Source of the DNA: Tubulanus polymorphus
Taxonomy: Eukaryota > Nemertea > Palaeonemertea > Tubulaniformes > Tubulanidae
DNA: 64,000 nucleotides
Direction of reading: 5' to 3'
NCBI RefSeq assembly: GCF_964204645.1
Contig: NC_134025.1
Coordinates: 6,577,001-6,641,000, forward strand
The stretch's first letter is position 1. Each line of letters opens with the position of its first letter. A model generated the notes under the pieces. That model was not told the DNA's origin and did no database searches. It saw only the letters and a list, made by a program, of their open reading frames with translations. Of the stretch, positions 53,119-64,000 are shown one piece after another. The translations under genes and the position numbers were made by a program.

Positions 53119-53485
53119 GATTTCATTTGATTTTAGTTCGAGCCAACCACCTTGACCAATAATTGTACTAAATATCGCCGAAAAACGTTGGATAAATGTA
53201 TAGAATAAAACACGGAATGGGATTGTGGAATAGTACGGTACTCAAATGCGGCCGCGCACCGAGTACGAAATAAATACTAGCCTGACTTGTTTTGTTAGTT
53301 GAAATGCTAAAAATAACAAATTCTACTTTGAAATATTCTTTCCATACCGGATTGGGTCACATAGACCTTGGAGGATTACTCCAAGCGAAGACACCTAATT
53401 ATTCTAGAAATTTATGAATTAATCTAGAGCGATCTGTGGTCCGACCCTTACCCAATCGAAAGCTGAGGCCTCGGTCGGGACCGCG

Positions 53486-54229
53486 ATGAGCAAATATAAG
53501 GAAAATGCCGATATCGAAAAAGCTGATGAAGAAAAGGTGAGTTAATGCTACCGGGAATACAAAATTAGTCACAAGGGAACAAGAAGTTCTTATCTCATGC
53601 AAAAAATCGGCAAAATCGATCAACATTTGCGCAACTTCTTTTAAGAAACGTCTAACGGCATCCCATCCAAAGAAAGCCTATGTGACAGAGTTTGCAGCGA
53701 AGAAAATTAAAGCTAGTGCAATGATTGACATGGCTCTGATCACGGCAAACGCAGCGCAGTTACGGACAAATGTAGAAATCTATGAGAAAACCACTATGGT
53801 CTATGGTGTTATACTTTTGTTGGTAGTTTCAATTCTCTTGCAGATTGCAACTGGAATAGGATTCTTCATATCGGTGGGTTATCATAATTCATATTTTGAA
53901 AATAGTGTTATCGTTTGTGGTCAGTGGTATAAATCAGTATCTAATAGTTAATCAATCAAACGATGTAGTACATTAACCGAAGTCTCTGCTGATGTCGAAT
54001 TGAAAACGATATCGTGGAAGCTGTAAACACTATTTTACATTGTTCATTTTCAGCGCGCTCCCGCGCCTTAGTTAAGGTACAAGATGATGATGAAAAATGG
54101 GAAAAATTCAGTCGACGACGAGACATCATTTACATAAACAATCTTATCACTGGAACTGTAATGATTATCATGATTGTAAATGTGTTCATAGCCGCATTCG
54201 GTAATAGTCCAGTAACACCTAAATGCTAA
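53486..54229 (+). CDS. ninjurin family protein A
   Basis: Two-pass plasma-membrane protein. In mammals NINJ1 oligomerises to rupture the plasma membrane in lytic cell death and also acts in adhesion after injury. Exons 53486-53536, 53646-53877 and 54054-54229 give 152 codons plus stop. The last intron needs a GTTATC donor at 53878 (a GTGGGT donor at 53874 would put a stop in exon 3), and the same intron position and phase in ninjurin B supports this choice. Domain order: charged N terminus, amphipathic helix block KKIKASAMIDMALITANAAQLRTNVE, first membrane helix (VYGVILLLVVSILLQIATGIGFFI), Lys/Glu/Arg linker, second helix (NNLITGTVMIIMIVNVFIAAFGNS). The motif ANAAQL and the end FIAAFG are family hallmarks. 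It lies 368 bp from NUP43 head to head, so the promoters may be shared. Confidence 0.92.
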
Positions 54230-54928
54230 ACCAGTCATCATGGAAATCTTAACAGAGACAAAAAGAGCTAAGAACTGACCCTAGAAAAGTTGTCAATGTG
54301 TCTCCGGACGCTTCTGCATATCGCGTTGGTAATATGTGTAGGTCTTTTACGGTTTAGTGCGTTGCGTATCCAATAACATGTTGTGAAGACAATGCTGTGA
54401 GAAAAGAAGTGTGTATTTTATGGTGGCTGAAAATGCGGGGATAGGTCAAACTATCGGATACCGGTATCGATAATAGAAAGCAGTTGATACGAGTACCGTA
54501 ACGGTTTATTTCATCTCGAAAATATCATATATATACACATGTACATGAATCATATTCCTTCTTGCATCTACATATTTGTTTATTTAACATTTCTTTGTTT
54601 GGAAATTCTGGGCATTACGTCTTTGGGACATGAAGTGTACATATGATTATAAAACACAACTCTACAAGTCTAAATATACGTCTGCCTCCAGTTTGCTAAA
54701 ATTTCAGATATCCATTTTCCCATCTTCCACTCCATCACTTATCGAAAAACCGCGAAATAATAAAGTTACAAAATCGAACAAATCGTCTAACTTGTTTTCC
54801 TTATATATCAGGTTTTGCAAACGTTTCAAACGATTTGTGATTCGTTCATAAGCTATATAAAATGGAGGAAACGAAGCGGCTGCTGCAGTCTACATTTTAT
54901 TCTAGTTCTATAGTTTTGTAGCATTTTC

Positions 54929-57092
54929 CTATTTCCGGCGAAAAACGGCTAGCTTTTTTTCGTCACCAGTCACAACAATGATCATATCAGGATTGAGACA
55001 ATGTATGCATGATGGACGGACAAGCTGGACATTAGCAGGAATAATATTTCTGATATGTGACGTGAATTCATTGCCACGTATCCTTACTACCGATACGTTC
55101 CCCAAACGCCATTCAACGACCAGAAGATTTTCGTCGTCTAACATCGCCAAGCCCTTAGGATCGGCGAGGTTAGTTCCGGCGGCAATAGGCTGAGGCTTAC
55201 TGACGTGCCAGAGTATGATTTCGTTCGTTGACCAACCTGTGGAAGCTATGAGTTTACCGCCACTGCCGCAGGTTATGTACTGCACTATTGCATCGGATCT
55301 GGTTAGGGAATAAGACATCTCGCGAATACACATGATGCGTTTATCCGTTTTTGTCATGGAGAAGCGAACTATTCTACCTTGTCCACCTACGTATAAGGTG
55401 TCGCCATATACAGCTAATGCCAATGGGTCCATTTCGACATTCATCGATGCCAGTAAAGTATCACTGACCACCGAATAAACAGATATATCTTTACGACCGG
55501 ACGATGAGACGAGCAGCAAGTCTCGCCAGGTCGCTACTCGTAATGGCTTCTGGATAACTCCGTTGTCTTTGCCCCGAATTGTTCGCTGGAGATTAAAAAC
55601 ATCTTTCGCTAGCGCTAATATGTACAGACATTCGTTATGATGGTCACAAACGACCAGGCGACCGTCTGGAAGATGAGTCATGTCTACCGGTAAATGGCTC
55701 CGACTTGATTTCGGTAGTTCTATATATTCACACTGAATGAAATCTGTGAAAAAAATATTGGCGATTAACATTTATTGACATGAATATATGCATGTTTAAA
55801 ACACTCTAACAACCTACTGTCGTGTAGCAATCGAGCTCTTTCGTCAGCAAGCTGCAATATGATTAACAATGATTGAATCAGAAATATCTTCATTCAATTA
55901 AGATATGCTATGTAAGAAAATTAAATGAGTGAATATAACGTGTTTAGCGACGTACTGTGAGCGGTAGCGTGTTTCTCTTCGTGGGTGTGTGGTAACCTTG
56001 GGGTGGAGACACTACAGATCCAGGCGGTGGATGTCGTGGTCTTAGATCAGTCATACTTATTTCTCTATTCAGACATACCGGTTGGGCACCTGAAGCAGGG
56101 ACTGCAAGTTTCTGTCCTGCAAATCAATGATTTCTTGAATTTCAGCTAGATAATGAAAACGAAATTGCTTGGCGATTACATATATAAACACTTACCTTCC
56201 TTCTCGTGATTTGACTGAAATAAAATAAACAAACATATACCAATGAAAAAACTTCATACGGCATATTCATGCGATTTCTATATAGCCAATATATATACCT
56301 GATTTTCTTTTGATTGTCGATAAATTTCGCCCAGATTTTCCGCACAGAGTTCCTCGACGTCTTCTAGAAATTTGAATATTTTCACACTCAGATGTCAAGT
56401 TTTACGCACGTTCGAATGATCATTTTTTTCGGATTAATTTATACATTTAAGATAATGATCGTGCTTACCGGCTATTCTGGTAAGCTTCATGTCCCGTAAG
56501 ACATTCTCGAGGTCCTGGCATACCGACAATATCGTACCCCCTCGATACATACGCCATCTCTCAAACGCCTGGCGTATTTTCTCGACCAGAGGTTTGTCCG
56601 CATCCGACATTATGCCGACGACGATGTCTCGTTCGATGCCCAGACGTGCAATAAGATCCTCCCATTCTGTCAACAAGAATTCGTATCGAATACAGGCAGA
56701 AATGACCTCATGAAACAACGCATCTATGAAAAAGACACAATACATATCGAAATTATTATTAGTTGTTTTAGATGGTGATAATAATGGATCATTCCCAATT
56801 TTTCACCACATGTAGGCACACGATGCGACGATGTAGGCTTGGGGTAATCATCTACTCGTGTATAGGTAAGAGGAAAATAAAGATGATTCTGGCGGATCGA
56901 GGAAATGAAATCTACAATCGTCAGTAGACTCTCACATTGGCATATAAAGTCGTGACACAATCTCATTCCTGCTTACAGCTTAGATACTATATACATTCGA
57001 ACAAAAAATTGATTTAATCGCAAACTAAAATCAAAAATTACTTCTGTACGCTCACCTTCCTGTGCCCGTCTTGTGTTGATAGCATGTGACAT
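54929..57092 (-). CDS. death domain plus NHL-like beta-propeller protein
   Basis: Seven exons, minus strand: 57092-57056, 56723-56469, 56363-56299, 56214-56196, 56116-55956, 55851-55818 and 55743-54929; 461 codons plus stop, phases fit throughout. Residues about 16-97 form a death domain: ISACIRYEFLLTEWEDLIARL, GIERDIVVGIM, EKIRQAFERWRMYRGG, and a last helix DLENVLRDMKLTRIA with the expected Trp, Leu and Ile-Ala landmarks. A Pro-rich, disordered linker (RPRHPPPGSVVSPPQ) follows. The single last exon encodes about 270 residues of repeating beta strands, beginning DMTHLPDGRLVVCDHHNECLYIL, which looks like NHL/YVTN-type propeller blades; later blades have DTLYVGGQGRIVRF and PKGLAMLDDENLLVVEW. 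No kinase, RING or protease domain is present. Its partner and pathway are unknown; death domains assemble death or innate-immune signalling complexes. It sits between two ninjurin genes. Confidence 0.8.
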
Positions 57093-57189
57093 TTTTTACT
57101 CGCGCAGTCTGTGATATATGTATGTATATATCAGCTAATTTCCCACCCTTTCCTCTGCAATGTTTCACCTTGAAATGTTACTTACGATG

Positions 57190-57194
<5 letters not shown>

Positions 57195-57275
<81 letters not shown>
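57195..57275. repeat. AT dinucleotide microsatellite
   Basis: About 38 uninterrupted AT units followed by a short TA-rich tail, located about 100 bp upstream of the start codon of the death-domain gene and about 0.9 kb before ninjurin B. It could extrude as a cruciform. It is a simple repeat; any regulatory effect is speculation. Confidence 0.97.
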
Positions 57276-58153
57276 CATGTATAACTTAAATACGCAACTT
57301 CTTCCTACATAGTTAAAATGCGTCTGCCTAACACGAAAGCCGTCGAATGTGCTTTGTCCGTTATTGTGTTCGATATGTACGTGTTTTAAAGAATGCGAAA
57401 AAATAAAAGCCATTTATATATACGTGTGTTCTATACGGGAAAGTGAAGTTTCGAATTGTAAGTTCATGACGACGAAAATTGTAATAAAAGACCCGTCCAA
57501 ATATAATGGAAGAATTCAAAAGCTTTCGTGAGCTAATAAGCACCGTGTATCTTTCTATTCAAGTGATCCGCGTCAAACGATCTTCACGGGAAAAAGGCTT
57601 AAGAAAGAGCACAGAATGGAAAGCTTTATATGAAGAATGTAGAATTAATACAGAAGATAATACAGCATAAAGCAGATTGCCAGCAGCTTCACACCAGTTT
57701 TTGAGGCCTTTGGATCGAACAAGATTTTGCCAATGAATGACAATAATTTTCGTTTTTATTTTCATGGAATGATACTGGCTTGAAATTGTGCTGATTTCCC
57801 AATGTCTTCGTTTGCTGACTCATTTTCCACAGCTGTGACAAAATCTGCTGAGAATATTAATTACCACGATACGGTGTTTTTACATACTCGGTACTTCAAT
57901 AAATTATTATTTTTTTGATTGCGTAAAACCACTAGATAGATGATATAGTTGTTACATTGTGTTGATCGGTAGGTTTGGAATGAAGGAAGTAATTCAGTTT
58001 CAGTGAGAAAGTGTTTCCGATGTGATGCGTTTAGGAGAGGATATGTATAAAACCTATACGGGTTGTTATTACTTCCGCGTATTCATTCGAAATACAAACT
58101 ATTTTCAATCAAAATTGAGAGTAACATATAGGATATGAAGTCTGTATAGATTG
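57276..58153. other. divergent interval between death-domain gene and ninjurin B
   Basis: No coding sequence is supported here. This is the only space available for the promoters of the death-domain gene (minus) and ninjurin B (plus). The ninjurin B side is AT-rich with a TATAAA-like word (ATGTATAAAACC at about 58041). No strong factor site was recognised. Confidence 0.4.
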
Positions 58154-59010
58154 ATGGCAGCAGAGATACGCGCAGTAAGGATGAATTCCTCGGATATAGA
58201 GTTAGTTAGAAGGAACAGCAATAGATCTCATGCTGATGATAATAGTTCCCCATCACATACTAATGATGTTGAACAATACGTTAAAAATACGAACAGTCAG
58301 GTAGTAAAGTCAAAATTCGAATATAAATCTATCTATAGAATGAAAAAGATTATGTCAACAATGATGCATGATTATTGCAAACTGTTTGTTTTTTCGAGGT
58401 CTACCGTATCACATATGACTTTCTTACTGTGTGATGTCCTCATTTATAGGTTTCGTCGTCGCCTCATACATCGACCGAATCGGCAGCATCATCCAAGTCT
58501 GACCCAAGAGATGAAACGGCGAAACTAACTGCAGAGTTTGGTTTCTACGCCACCAAGAAATCTAAAGCGAGTACGATGTTAGATTTGGCACTTCTATCGG
58601 CCAACGCGTCACTTTTGAGGGTAAACATTGGTCTGGAGAAGACGCCGATGGTTTGCGGCGTCATCAGTTTGCTAGCTCTTTCTATTTTGTGTCAACTAGT
58701 CGTAGGCTTTATTTTTCTTCGGATGGGTAAATATGAAACGACATCTCTCTCTCTCTCCCTTTCACTTTTTCTTTTTCTCGATGAGTTCGCTTCTTTTTCA
58801 GTTCGTTCTAACGCTTGGTCGAAACTTATGGTAAAATACGATATAGAATCGGAAACGACTAAACAAGAGAAATTGAAGGCGCTCTATGATCAGATCGTGT
58901 TGAACAGTCGCGCTACTGCAATCGTCATGTTTATCACAATCATCAATGTATTTATTGCAGCATTCGGCAATAGTGTTTTACCTAACAGTAGTAATAAGAC
59001 AATAAGTTAA
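58154..59010 (+). CDS. ninjurin family protein B
   Basis: Second ninjurin paralogue in the window. Exons 58154-58300, 58450-58726 and 58802-59010 give 210 codons plus stop. The N-terminal 75 residues are longer than in copy A and Ser/Asn/Asp-rich (disordered, cytosol- or surface-exposed). Then comes the family block: GFYATKKSKASTMLDLALLSANASLLRV, first membrane helix (VCGVISLLALSILCQLVVGFIF), linker with KYDIESETTKQEKLKALYDQ, second helix (TAIVMFITIINVFIAAFGNS) and a short tail. The KYD-x-NNPxxxxK-type linker of vertebrate ninjurins is recognisable only loosely. Exon 2/3 phase and position are shared with copy A, and the last 16 or so residues of helix 2 are almost the same, so the two are local duplicates. 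The intron before exon 3 carries a TC-repeat polypyrimidine tract. Confidence 0.92.
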
Positions 59011-59767
59011 TAGGCGTCATCGTGAAATCGTAGATTAGATAAACGAGAGTCCATGATTAGATTAACAACGAACGGAGCTATTTTCATTAACTAAGAATAA
59101 TACCCGATCCAAATCCATAACAAGAGAGTGATGATTATTGAAAATCAAGAAGCCCGCATGCAATCGGAAATGATGATCCGGGTTAGAAACGCCTGTCACT
59201 GTTTATTTAGTAACTTATTCTCGCTATATGAAAAAATAAACATCAAACATTCAATAAATCAATATTGTCAAACAGATTCTCCATTCCGATTGCCTGTTGT
59301 ATTTTTGCCGGGTATTCGTGTGAACGGGTGAGTGAATAATTGCACCCGGGCAAATTCATAACAGGCAAAAGATACAGGTCTCGGTCTACATTCAAAATGC
59401 ATATAAATATATATTTGATATGACTCGAAGTATAACATTCATCACAACGATTTAGTAACTGCAGATACGAGTTATAATTTATCCAAGATACAAGTCATCT
59501 TTATTAGTGCTAATAAGTTGCTTTGAGTAGTAATAACTGCATCTGGATATTCTTGAAATATTTGGCCAATGATTGGCCGCACATTGTTTAATTAGTTTTT
59601 ACCGAAAATAGTAGTTTCTGAGAACAGCTGTTATACATAATGGGCATGTAGACATAAAGGCGTCTCTTAAGGCAAATAAAAAAGATTAAACGTTTATAGT
59701 ATTACTGTGGTGTTCTATATAACCTCAGGATTTCAGTAGTTTGGAGAAGATCAACGAGACGATCACC
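59011..59767 (+). other. interval between ninjurin B and the VWC-like gene
   Basis: AT-rich, no supported gene. It includes the 3' UTR of ninjurin B (AATAAA-type words near 59235 and 59252) and the 5' side of the next gene. An open frame at 59128-59331 has no domain. Confidence 0.4.
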
Positions 59768-60710
59768 ATGTTGCTGGGTCGTGTTCTCCTGGCTGTTACT
59801 GTATTTTCGGTTGCAGACGCCGCTATTTTTAGAGGGATTTATCAAAGTAAGTCACGTTGAAAAGGAAAGCAAAACCTTTTCAAAATTGTATGTGTTCGCA
59901 CGCACCATTATCTGCGTTGCTGTGAAGAAAAAAATGATATACTAAGTATTTTTTCAGGTACATGCGAAGGGCTGAATTTCAGTGCTGTCTACGATAAAGC
60001 CACAAACAAAACCAAGTATGAGATATATAATGAAAATGGGCGTTGCGCAAAGGCTATATGCACTCCAAGAAACTCCTTCATGAATATAACATCTGTTTTG
60101 AAAACGGTTTACACGTAAGTTATTTTTCCCGTTCGCAATAATCATGAATGATACTTCGACTTACTTAACTTATGGTCAATTCATGTTCTTTTCAAGTTGA
60201 TCACATTGTTTAAAATAGATAGATTTAACCGACATGTGAAACTCAATGAACAATCTCGAGCCCGGTGAAAGCGAAACACTCATAAATGCGTTTTAGACTC
60301 CTTAGTTTTAGAGTTCATTCTTCGAAGAATCATCAGAATATTTGACATATATCTGCAAGATTTTTAGATTGACCATCGTATGTTCACGCAATTTAAATGC
60401 GCTGTCATCAATATTATATGAGTCGATTATGTGACACAATAATATTGTACATTTTACTTTAAACAGGTGTGGAATAGCAATATACAATGCTGTGCCATGT
60501 GAATACAAAAATATGATTGAAAGTGAGTGTTACTTCGGAAGATTGTCAAATGCAACTTATCCAGGCTGTTGTTCTTCCCATCAGAAGATTTGTCGCCACG
60601 ACAAAAACAGCGAGTATTTCAAACAATCAACATTTACAGAGTTTAAACAGGAAAATAACGATAAGATCGCTTTATGCGCAATTACTACTGCAAGCTCGGG
60701 GAGTTATTAA
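59768..60710 (+). CDS. small secreted Cys-rich protein, single VWC (SVWC)-like
   Basis: Exons 59768-59846, 59958-60114 and 60467-60710 give 159 codons plus stop. A clear signal peptide (LLGRVLLAVTVFSVADA) is cut near residue 18. The mature part has nine cysteines with the order C, C, C, C, C, C, CC, C before a tenth near the C terminus. The sequence NGRCAKAICTP, then YTCG, then ECYFGRLSNATYPGCCSSHQKIC resembles the single-domain von Willebrand type C pattern (G-x-C...C, TC, C...YPxCC...C). Four or more N-x-S/T sites fit secretion. SVWC proteins in arthropods and molluscs are small secreted proteins reported to respond to infection, diet or stress; function here is unknown. The Ser/Thr/Lys-rich C-terminal 40 residues are unlike the domain. 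A poly(A) signal follows at 60816-60821. Family assignment is by cysteine spacing only. Confidence 0.75.
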
Positions 60711-60815
60711 TACGTCTTCCACAGATTTATCATAATTTATATCGTGTATATGTTTGTAATATATACCGGTATACATTATTCCTACATATATATATGTATA
60801 ATATGTTTATGGATA

Positions 60816-60821
60816 AATAAA
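60816..60821 (+). terminator. polyadenylation signal of the VWC-like gene
   Basis: AATAAA about 105 bases after the stop codon, in a short AT-rich 3' UTR. Confidence 0.6.
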
Positions 60822-63035
60822 GGTATTCATATATCTACCTAAATTTCAATTTTCATCTTTAGATATTTCAATGGTCTCGTAATTCGCAATATGCATTTTC
60901 AGGCCCTTGACGTTAGAGAATACAAGCGCGTCCTATAGGCCGCAAAGACTTAGGCTGCGAACTGCATCAAGTTGTTTTTCTAAAGGCCACGGGACAATAG
61001 CAACAGGACCACGCTGCTCCTTGTGCTCCTGTCTGGATTCACCCCCCCCCCCCTGCTCATGGGAATTTGTAGAAACCAGTGTCTTTCAAACGTAGTCGTA
61101 GATTCCCAAACCAACATTGTACCAGCTGGACAATGACACTACATAATTGAAGATAAAAGAAACTGTGCATTCGAGATAATGATAGTTTATTTCTTTTCAG
61201 TTTTTGATTATATTATATCTTTAATATGAGTAATAATACAAAACAAAGGATTGAAAATTTCATATACATGTACATATTATCATCACCTATAAGTCAATTT
61301 TTCCCCAACAGATGCGCACACGAAATCCCAATACCAAACGTCCAGTTTTACCAACATTTAAGTACGGCACAAGCATAAATACTGAGTTAATTGTGGAAGA
61401 AAGACTAGAGCTGTTTGTGTGGCGACCAGTCTTGCGATGGTTTGTCATCAATTAACATAGTCATTGGTATCTGGGATCGCAAATCAATATTAAGATGATA
61501 TCTATAACAATCAACGATATACAATTTACATTAATGAACTCTAGTTCTCGAATATAAATATAAACACAAGTATCCAATGAATGTAACAACCAGTGTGACC
61601 ATCGTGATAGTTTTTTCAGGTTTTTTTTCAAATATTTAGAACACAGGTAATTAGAGCTGCCGTTGAGGTAAAATAATTTTCACATTCTAATCCAATAATG
61701 TACAACTAATGGGGAAAATAATTTGTACTTCAGGTGGTCTATCAACAGCTTTAATATCTCTAATTACAGACTTCTTACAGAATGAATCTGATTTACAGGT
61801 TGTTTCTTTAAGCTGAAAGCATCGAACAAAAATCTAATTCACAAATAAATAAAGTACCTTTGTCTGTACATGTACTTTTGGTACAAGCAAGCTCTTATTA
61901 AGACCTACTCGTAATCGTTCTAAAATAACATTAACCAATGAAGGATATCTTAATCATTACGTACAAAATGCAGACAGGTTTATACGAGATTCTACTTACT
62001 TGCCAGAGCCTACGTCTAGAACAAATTCAAAATTGTGATTATGGTACGTCTACCCGGTATCTCCGGGTGTCTCCTGATGTTAGGCAGTTTTGGATCATTT
62101 CATATACGATTGATGACACATCAATAAAAGAGCGAGATTTACTCAGAAATATACCTTGAACCAGATGTATGAATATGATATCAAAGCTACTATAATGCAA
62201 ATAAGCAATACAAGATGCTATTATGGTCGCGCAAAAACAATCCGATATTTAATCAAGTTTCTCCATCTTGTGATGACCTCAACGGTGGTAAAAAGATGGA
62301 AAAACCTAGGAGTACATATATACTTTCATTTATATAATACCAGTACATACGGTAGTTCAGTTAGCAAGAATTTGTCAAGGACGACGAGTGCATCAAGATT
62401 TAGCAATAACTATGACACGATGATATGTGGTAAATGACTATCAGTAAATCATTTCCTCGCTTCCTGTTTCCAGCCAAATACTTTCAAATTAATAATTAGT
62501 ATCGAGAAGCAAAATATCGAAAAATAACTGTATATATGTAACTCTTATAAAACAAAAGAATCAAAAATAAATCAAATATGGCTTCACTTTTTCCATTTGA
62601 TTGATAAAACATTTTATAACTATACGAAATTTGAAACTATTGGTGGATAATTCCTCTACATGACTGAATGCTCTGTTATACTTCTTGACTGATGGTTCAA
62701 TAAAAAAACATTCAGCTAAATGATTTTTAAAATCCATTAGGATTTGCAAAGAAAATTCTCATCGAAGATTTACATTCACATAAAAAGTTCATATGCGATA
62801 ACTAGACGGCGCCAATGGTAGTCCTCACAAATCTACACACAATGCGACTGACAAGTACCAATCTGCGTTCCTCTTCAACGGATGTATGAACTTATGTGTA
62901 GATGCATGTTTTAATGAACTGGAAATGAGAGGCGATATAAAAATTAACATATTTCTTAAAATCTGTGCGGGGCCAATGGCTCAATGCGCGTTTATAAATC
63001 GTGGCGAAAATTGAAATCATTATGTGTACACTTAC
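60822..63035. other. intergenic / possible last calpain intron
   Basis: I find no supported gene. There is a C12 run at 61042-61053 and AT-rich sequence otherwise. The final coding exon of the calpain gene should lie here on the minus strand, but I could not place it. Plus-strand frames at 61938-62437 are random in composition. Confidence 0.4.
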
Positions 63036-64000
63036 ATCATCCAATTTGAACTGAATTTTTTCATCTTCTTTTGGCATCGCGTCGAATGTTTCTGCAAAGT
63101 AAAAACAATATTTACATGAAATAAGTTCAAATTAATAGAAAATGATCAAAAGACATGAAGACAATGCTCATTTCATATCATCTCAGGCGCCTGGACATCC
63201 CGTGTGGATGTACAGCTTTTATGGCTCTGTCCAGGTTGCTGTCATCAATACTTGCTTTTTTATAAATATCACGTAAGCTTATGTAAAATATTTTGTAAAA
63301 TTGAATTTTGATGACGAAATAATAATAATAATAATAATAATAACAAAATGGAGTTCCTTGATTTCAAAACTTACCGAACATAGTTTTTAATCGAACACAG
63401 GCTAGAATGAAGTCGTCAAAGGTGATCTGTCCATCCTTAGAGCCAGCATATCTGATTACGACTGACCAGAATGTCTTGTTGCTCAGAATAAAACCTGATG
63501 AAAATATTCAATATGCAATCATTATAGCATGTTTCGATAGATAAATTCAACATCATTGTCTTGAGAGATGTGTTCGGATCTGCCGATCTTTTTGCTTACC
63601 AATTTTCTTGAGACAATCCTTTAATTCAGATGCACTGAAGGTACCGCTCTTGTCGACGTCGTAACGCTTGAATTCAGTCTGAAACAAAGACAAAGGTTAT
63701 GGTATTATCACCAAGAGCTTTATCCATGTCTTATACAAATACCACTGCTATGAATTCTAGTACATACCTTCCACAGTCGAAGATCATTCCATAGGATATT
63801 GAATTCGTCAAACCCAAGTTTACCAGATTGGTCAACCTTTACACATTTGATAAGGAAAAAGATTTGACGAATACAGTAAGTAACAATCCGAAATGAAATA
63901 TTCTAAATCAACATAAGCCAGCCAGGTTTTGACATCGTATATAAAGGATACATCCATTAAAGCAATCATACTCCTGCATGTCTCACGACTGAAACCGTCA
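63036..64000 (-). CDS. calpain penta-EF-hand domain, partial (right window edge)
   Basis: Calcium-binding C-terminal domain of a calpain (large or small subunit). Exons on the minus strand: 64000-63952 (continues outside), 63836-63768, 63678-63600, 63494-63375 and 63091-63036. They read DGFSRETCRSMIALMD, VDQSGKLGFDEFNILWNDLRLWK, TEFKRYDVDKSGTFSASELKDCLKKI, GFILSNKTFW...GQITFDDFILACVRLKTMF, ETFDAMPKEDEKIQFKLDD. The spacing, the CRSM...LMD start, the KLGFDEF loop and the R-L-K-T-M-F helix match calpain penta-EF domains. EF loops 2 and 3 (DVDQSGKLGFDEF, DVDKSGTFSASEL) keep their calcium ligands. The expected last exon (W-L-x-L-x-M-Y-type ending) was not found, so the 3' end is unresolved. The protease core, if present, lies to the right of the window. 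Confidence 0.85.
63318..63343. repeat. AAT trinucleotide microsatellite
   Basis: About eight AAT units inside the intron between the fourth and fifth visible calpain exons. Confidence 0.9.

Noticed and set aside
63186-63250. Possible extra minus-strand calpain exon (reads DDSNLDRAIKAVHPHGMS)
   Set aside because: No clean AG acceptor or GT donor around it, and the neighbouring exons already join in phase and match the family without it.

Overview
The window looks like nuclear DNA of a bilaterian invertebrate, probably marine. It is AT-rich, genes are cut into many short exons by GT-AG introns, there are simple-sequence tracts and short palindromic transposon relics, and every recognisable protein is an animal one. 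A lophotrochozoan or other non-vertebrate is my inference; the exact phylum cannot be read from the sequence.

Layout, left to right. At 1-8941 (minus) lie the first four coding exons of tomosyn (STXBP5/l(2)gl family); the rest of the gene runs off the left edge. At 7992-8454 is a palindromic MITE and at 9405-9944 a roughly 164-bp tandem repeat. A two-exon gene for an unrecognised small membrane protein (10263-11067, minus) is divergent from CPOX, coproporphyrinogen III oxidase (11520-14002, plus, 12 exons). Next come two NPAS4-type bHLH-PAS transcription factor genes arranged tail to tail. The plus-strand copy (17357-21934) has an eroded basic region and hosts an antisense tRNA-Gln gene in an intron. 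The minus-strand copy (22986-29105) has an ordinary-looking basic region. A long empty stretch (29.1-33.9 kb) precedes DNA topoisomerase II (33950-44275, minus), which shares a roughly 0.9-kb promoter region with the secreted kinase PKDCC/VLK (45176-48357, plus). NUP43 follows (51043-53118, minus, complete). Then comes a cell-death-flavoured block: ninjurin A (53486-54229, plus), a death-domain plus beta-propeller protein (54929-57092, minus) and ninjurin B (58154-59010, plus). The right end has a small secreted single-VWC-like protein (59768-60710, plus) and the 3' part of a calpain penta-EF-hand gene (63036-64000, minus, cut by the window edge).

Most genes here are housekeeping or signalling genes with no common pathway. 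The two places where neighbours seem to belong together are the NPAS4 pair, which looks like a local inverted duplication followed by divergence, and the ninjurin / death-domain / ninjurin trio. Ninjurin executes plasma-membrane rupture in mammals, and death domains are adaptors of death and immune signalling.

Exon models were built by hand from splice sites, reading phase and remembered family conservation. For CPOX, PKDCC, NUP43, both ninjurins, the death-domain gene, the VWC-like gene, the small membrane protein and minus-strand NPAS4 the summed exon lengths are divisible by three with open reading throughout. The plus-strand NPAS4-like gene has one junction that does not close cleanly.
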